A stretch of 27,500 nt of DNA, taken from positions 323,212-350,711 of the forward strand of contig CAJNDS010000213.1 in the NCBI GenBank assembly GCA_905221605.1, given 5' to 3'. Positions 25,372 to 27,500 of this stretch are shown here, piece by piece. The notes beneath the pieces are model-generated. The model saw only the letters and a program-made list of their open reading frames with translations, was not told where the DNA came from and ran no database searches. The position numbers and the translations under genes are program-made. This DNA comes from Symbiodinium natans. Lineage: Eukaryota; Sar; Dinophyceae; Suessiales; Symbiodiniaceae. Position 1 is the first letter of the stretch. The number at the start of each line of letters is the position of its first letter.

Positions 25372-25456
25372 TGGTTCTTCGTCGGGGATGAGGGAATAAG
25401 AGCCCTGCATAGCCCCTTAAAGGGCCCTCATTCCCTCAATTCCCTACTAAGAACCA
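25372..25456. mobile_element. MITE-like element, family B copy B1
   Basis: An 85-bp foldback element. The left end is TGGTTCTTCGTCGGGGATGA; the right end, reverse-complemented, is TGGTTCTTAGTAGGGAATTGA trimmed at one base. Pairing continues inward through GAGGGAAT(A/G)AG(A/G)GCCCT. Arms of about 35 bp leave only a short loop. Overlapping 85- and 71-codon frames nearby are not credible. Confidence 0.82.
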
Positions 25457-25555
25457 CGGGTTTCAATGATGTGGGGTTCGTTTCCCGGGTGGGGGTTTGT
25501 CGGTGTCAAGACACCAAGAGCTCGACTAGAGAGGTCCCGGTCTGGAGCTGCTGAA

Positions 25556-25678
25556 CCCAAGCCCTAAACCCTAAACCCTAAACCCGAAACCCTAAACCCT
25601 AAACTTGGCCCTAAGCCCTAAACCCCAAACTTGCCCCTAAACCCTAAACTCTAACCTAAACCCTAAACCTCAAACCCT
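25556..25678 (-). repeat. Telomeric array (CCCTAAA)n with AACTTG fillers
   Basis: CCCTAAA units with two AAACTTG(G/C)CCCTAA fillers about 28 bp apart. Confidence 0.92.
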
Positions 25679-25870
25679 GGGTGGCTCCCTTTCTCCATGA
25701 AACAGCAGCACTCCTAAGTGCCTCGCGGGGCGGCGAGGCAGGACACAACACGTCATATGCCGATGGTGTCCGAGCTGATAGCTTCTCGTTGCCCTGGCAC
25801 ATGTAAGCCTCAAAGGGCCTTAAACGCTGGTTGCTATTTGCGAATAGCAAACTTGATGATTACTGCTCAT

Positions 25871-26011
25871 GTTTAGGGCTTAGGGTATAGGGTATAGGGT
25901 GTAGGGTGTAGGGCTTAGGGTTTAGGGTTTAGGGGATGGTTTAGGGTTTAGGGTTTAGGGCTTAGGGCTTAGGTTTAGGGCTTAGGGTTTAGGGTTTAGG
26001 GTTTAGGGTTT
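25871..26011 (+). repeat. Telomeric array, mixed variants
   Basis: TTTAGGG with CTTAGGG, TATAGGG and TGTAGGG pairs and a GGGGATGG interruption near 25934. Confidence 0.94.
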
Positions 26012-26079
26012 TCTGAGGTGGGTATAAGGGGGGTGATCCTACTATGCATCTGTGTTAGAGATCTCGTATGATGGTAAAC

Positions 26080-26450
26080 TCCAATTTATGATTTGCTGTT
26101 CTTGCTGCGTTGTTTTGCGCTATTTTTACTGCTTTACGATTTACGATTATCATTACAATTGCAGTTGCTATTGTTCGTATCACCACTACTACTTTCACAA
26201 CTATCACCATAATTTCTATTTTGACAATTATTTTATTATTATTATTATTACTAGTGTTACCCTTATTTCTGATATTGCCTTTACTATGACGACTACTGGT
26301 TTACTATAGTTACGATTCTGCTATGATTTCATTATTGATATTACCATTGCTCCGTATAGTACTATTACTACTAATGTTTCTAGTACTATTCTGATCGTGC
26401 TTGTTACTACTCTTCCTTTCTTTGCGATTGCTACAATTCTGACGACGACT
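26080..26450. repeat. AT-rich, trinucleotide-periodic stretch
   Basis: A degenerate run of TTA/TTG/CTA/ACT-like triplets with local perfect (ATT)n near 26230 and (ACT)n near 26185, low in GC compared with all neighbours. An 85-codon plus frame rich in Tyr, His and Asn simply translates the triplets. Confidence 0.75.
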
Positions 26451-26940
26451 CTTGTATTCGTAAGACTGCCCTAACTGTCTCAAGGAGGTGTTCTCGCTTC
26501 TATCAAGGTACACGCAGACCAGCCGAACAACGAGCCAGGGCGGAGCCAATATGAGATGTACAGAGCAACAAACTCGCTGATCTCGAGTTGCCCCTTGTCA
26601 TCGGAGGCTATGTAGGCTTGCCGGTTGAGAGCATGACCCCAAGGACACTCGCAAAGATCGCGTGGCTGTTAGCTGTTGAACGCTACCAGCGTTGAGACGT
26701 GGAGTCTGCTTGGCAGACCTGTAAGCTGACACTGCAAGTCTTTCTCGAGCCAAGCCCAAAGATGGCGTGGCAGCGCAAGCAGCGCTATGTAACGTAACGA
26801 AACTTCCTGAATCTGGTGACACAAATCAGCCCGTCCGCTTGTCCGTGCCGACCTGGCGAGCAAAGTGAGGCACAGTTCAGCCGTTCACGCCAGAGCGCTT
26901 CATCTACAGGCTGCCAGCACACAAAACCTCCGAGTCCTAC
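26451..26940. other. Unique spacer, no gene recognised
   Basis: Three overlapping minus frames (63-74 codons, 26598-26976) and one plus frame. None has a recognisable domain. Confidence 0.45.
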
Positions 26941-26966
26941 AGCCCAAACCCTAACCCTAAACCCTG
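26941..26966 (-). repeat. Short CCCTAAA tract
   Basis: Three to four units. Confidence 0.88.
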
Positions 26967-27070
26967 AGTTTTTCAAGGTTTCAAGATTTCCGGAGGCATC
27001 CGGAAACCAAAAAACAGCCCGAGTCTCTCTTGGCTAAGGACTCTCACATCGGTTGCAAAAGGGCCAGATA

Positions 27071-27177
27071 GCTTGGGATGTTCCCCCTTATACCAACCGT
27101 CCTCAATCGGGAGATTATACTAGGAGGGTACTCGACTGCCTACTATGGACTGTTAGAAAAGGGGGGACATCCCAGAT
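27071..27177. mobile_element. MITE-like element, family A copy A2
   Basis: A 107-bp element flanked by direct GATA (27067-27070 and 27178-27181). The left end is GCTTGGGATGTTCCCCC; the right end, reverse-complemented, is ATCTGGGATGTCCCCCC. Ends and subterminal GTCCTC and GACTGTTAG match A1; the middle is about 13 bp longer. Two short frames cross it and are not credible. Confidence 0.8.
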
Positions 27178-27294
27178 GATAGTAGCTCCTCCCAACAAGT
27201 TCTTGAAGAAACAAGGTGAAAAGCACGAGCGCTACTTGCATGCTGGCCCATGGCAAGCCCTTGCGCAAGTAGCTGCCCTCGCCACAGGAACTCC

Positions 27295-27500
27295 TAAACC
27301 ATGAAACAGACCTGAAACCCAATTTAAACCTCAAACCCTGAACCCTAAACCCCCCAAAACTCTGAACCCTAAACCCTCAACCCTACAAACCCTGAACCCT
27401 CAACCCTAAACCCTAACCCCCCCTACACCCCCTAAACTCTGAACCCTGAACACTCATTCCCAAGTCAAGAAACCCTAAACCCTAAACCGCACACCCAAAA
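27295..27500 (-). repeat. Degenerate telomeric array (CCCTAAA)n to window end
   Basis: CCCTAAA mixed with CCCTGAA, CCCTCAA, CCCTACA and AACTCTGAA fillers, continuing to the window edge. Confidence 0.9.

Noticed and set aside
26052-26309. 85-codon Tyr/His/Asn-rich plus frame
   Set aside because: It follows the AT-rich triplet repeat and has no independent coding signal.
26598-26863. Overlapping 74- and 64-codon minus frames with a faint internal repeat
   Set aside because: The similarity between the two halves is too weak and the frames compete; no family recognised.

Overview
The window looks like nuclear DNA of a eukaryote, most likely a dinoflagellate or other alveolate-type alga. Three things point that way: (i) dozens of interstitial arrays of the Arabidopsis-type telomere repeat TTTAGGG/CCCTAAA; (ii) almost no long open frames, with no operons or bacterial-style gene packing; (iii) the remains of an ankyrin-repeat coding region whose LLLEAGADKN signature and 99-bp period match the ankyrin families that are very expanded in dinoflagellates. 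TTTAGGG is also the telomere unit of plants, many green algae, perkinsids and chromerids, so the lineage is an inference. No spliced-leader RNA, tRNA, rRNA or complete conserved gene could be recognised to settle it.

Layout: from about 0.4 to 15.4 kb and again from 18.6 to 27.5 kb, telomeric arrays of roughly 20-310 bp in both orientations alternate with unrelated spacers of about 50-1000 bp. In the first 7.4 kb the orientation switches at 20 of 24 neighbouring array pairs. Some arrays are pure TTTAGGG. Others hold homogenised blocks of a single variant (TTGAGGG, TTTGGGG, TGTAGGG, TTCAGGG, TCTAGGG, TTTTAGGG). One array pair meets in a perfect head-to-head palindrome at 19.1 kb, one array is bounded by a 22-24 bp direct repeat at 23.3 kb, and one array replaces the end of a short inverted-repeat element at 24.8 kb.

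The spacers hold several families of short (about 83-260 bp) non-coding elements with terminal inverted repeats, labelled here A (9.66, 27.07 kb), B (9.6, 21.9, 24.75, 25.37 kb), C (8.36, 8.51, 19.15 kb), D (4.15, 13.54, 14.33, 16.14, 16.78 kb), E (7.57 kb) and F (22.67 kb). They look like MITEs or foldback elements; no transposase was seen. One A copy sits inside a B copy.

Genes: the only convincing intact frame is an intronless 279-codon gene of unknown function on the minus strand at 10861-11700. A frameshifted ankyrin-repeat remnant lies on the minus strand at 17870-18170, inside the one long telomere-repeat-free island (15.4-18.6 kb). Other sequences include a 10-bp GTG-rich minisatellite (10.44 kb), a 54-bp minisatellite (4.45 kb), a 385-bp tandem duplication embedded in poly-G/GA and CGCCCTCCG repeats (19.45-20.8 kb), and an AT-rich trinucleotide-periodic stretch (26.08-26.45 kb).

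The genes do not form a pathway. The window reads as a subtelomere-like or rearranged gene-poor region shaped by repeat turnover and element insertion. A chimeric assembly is the main technical alternative.
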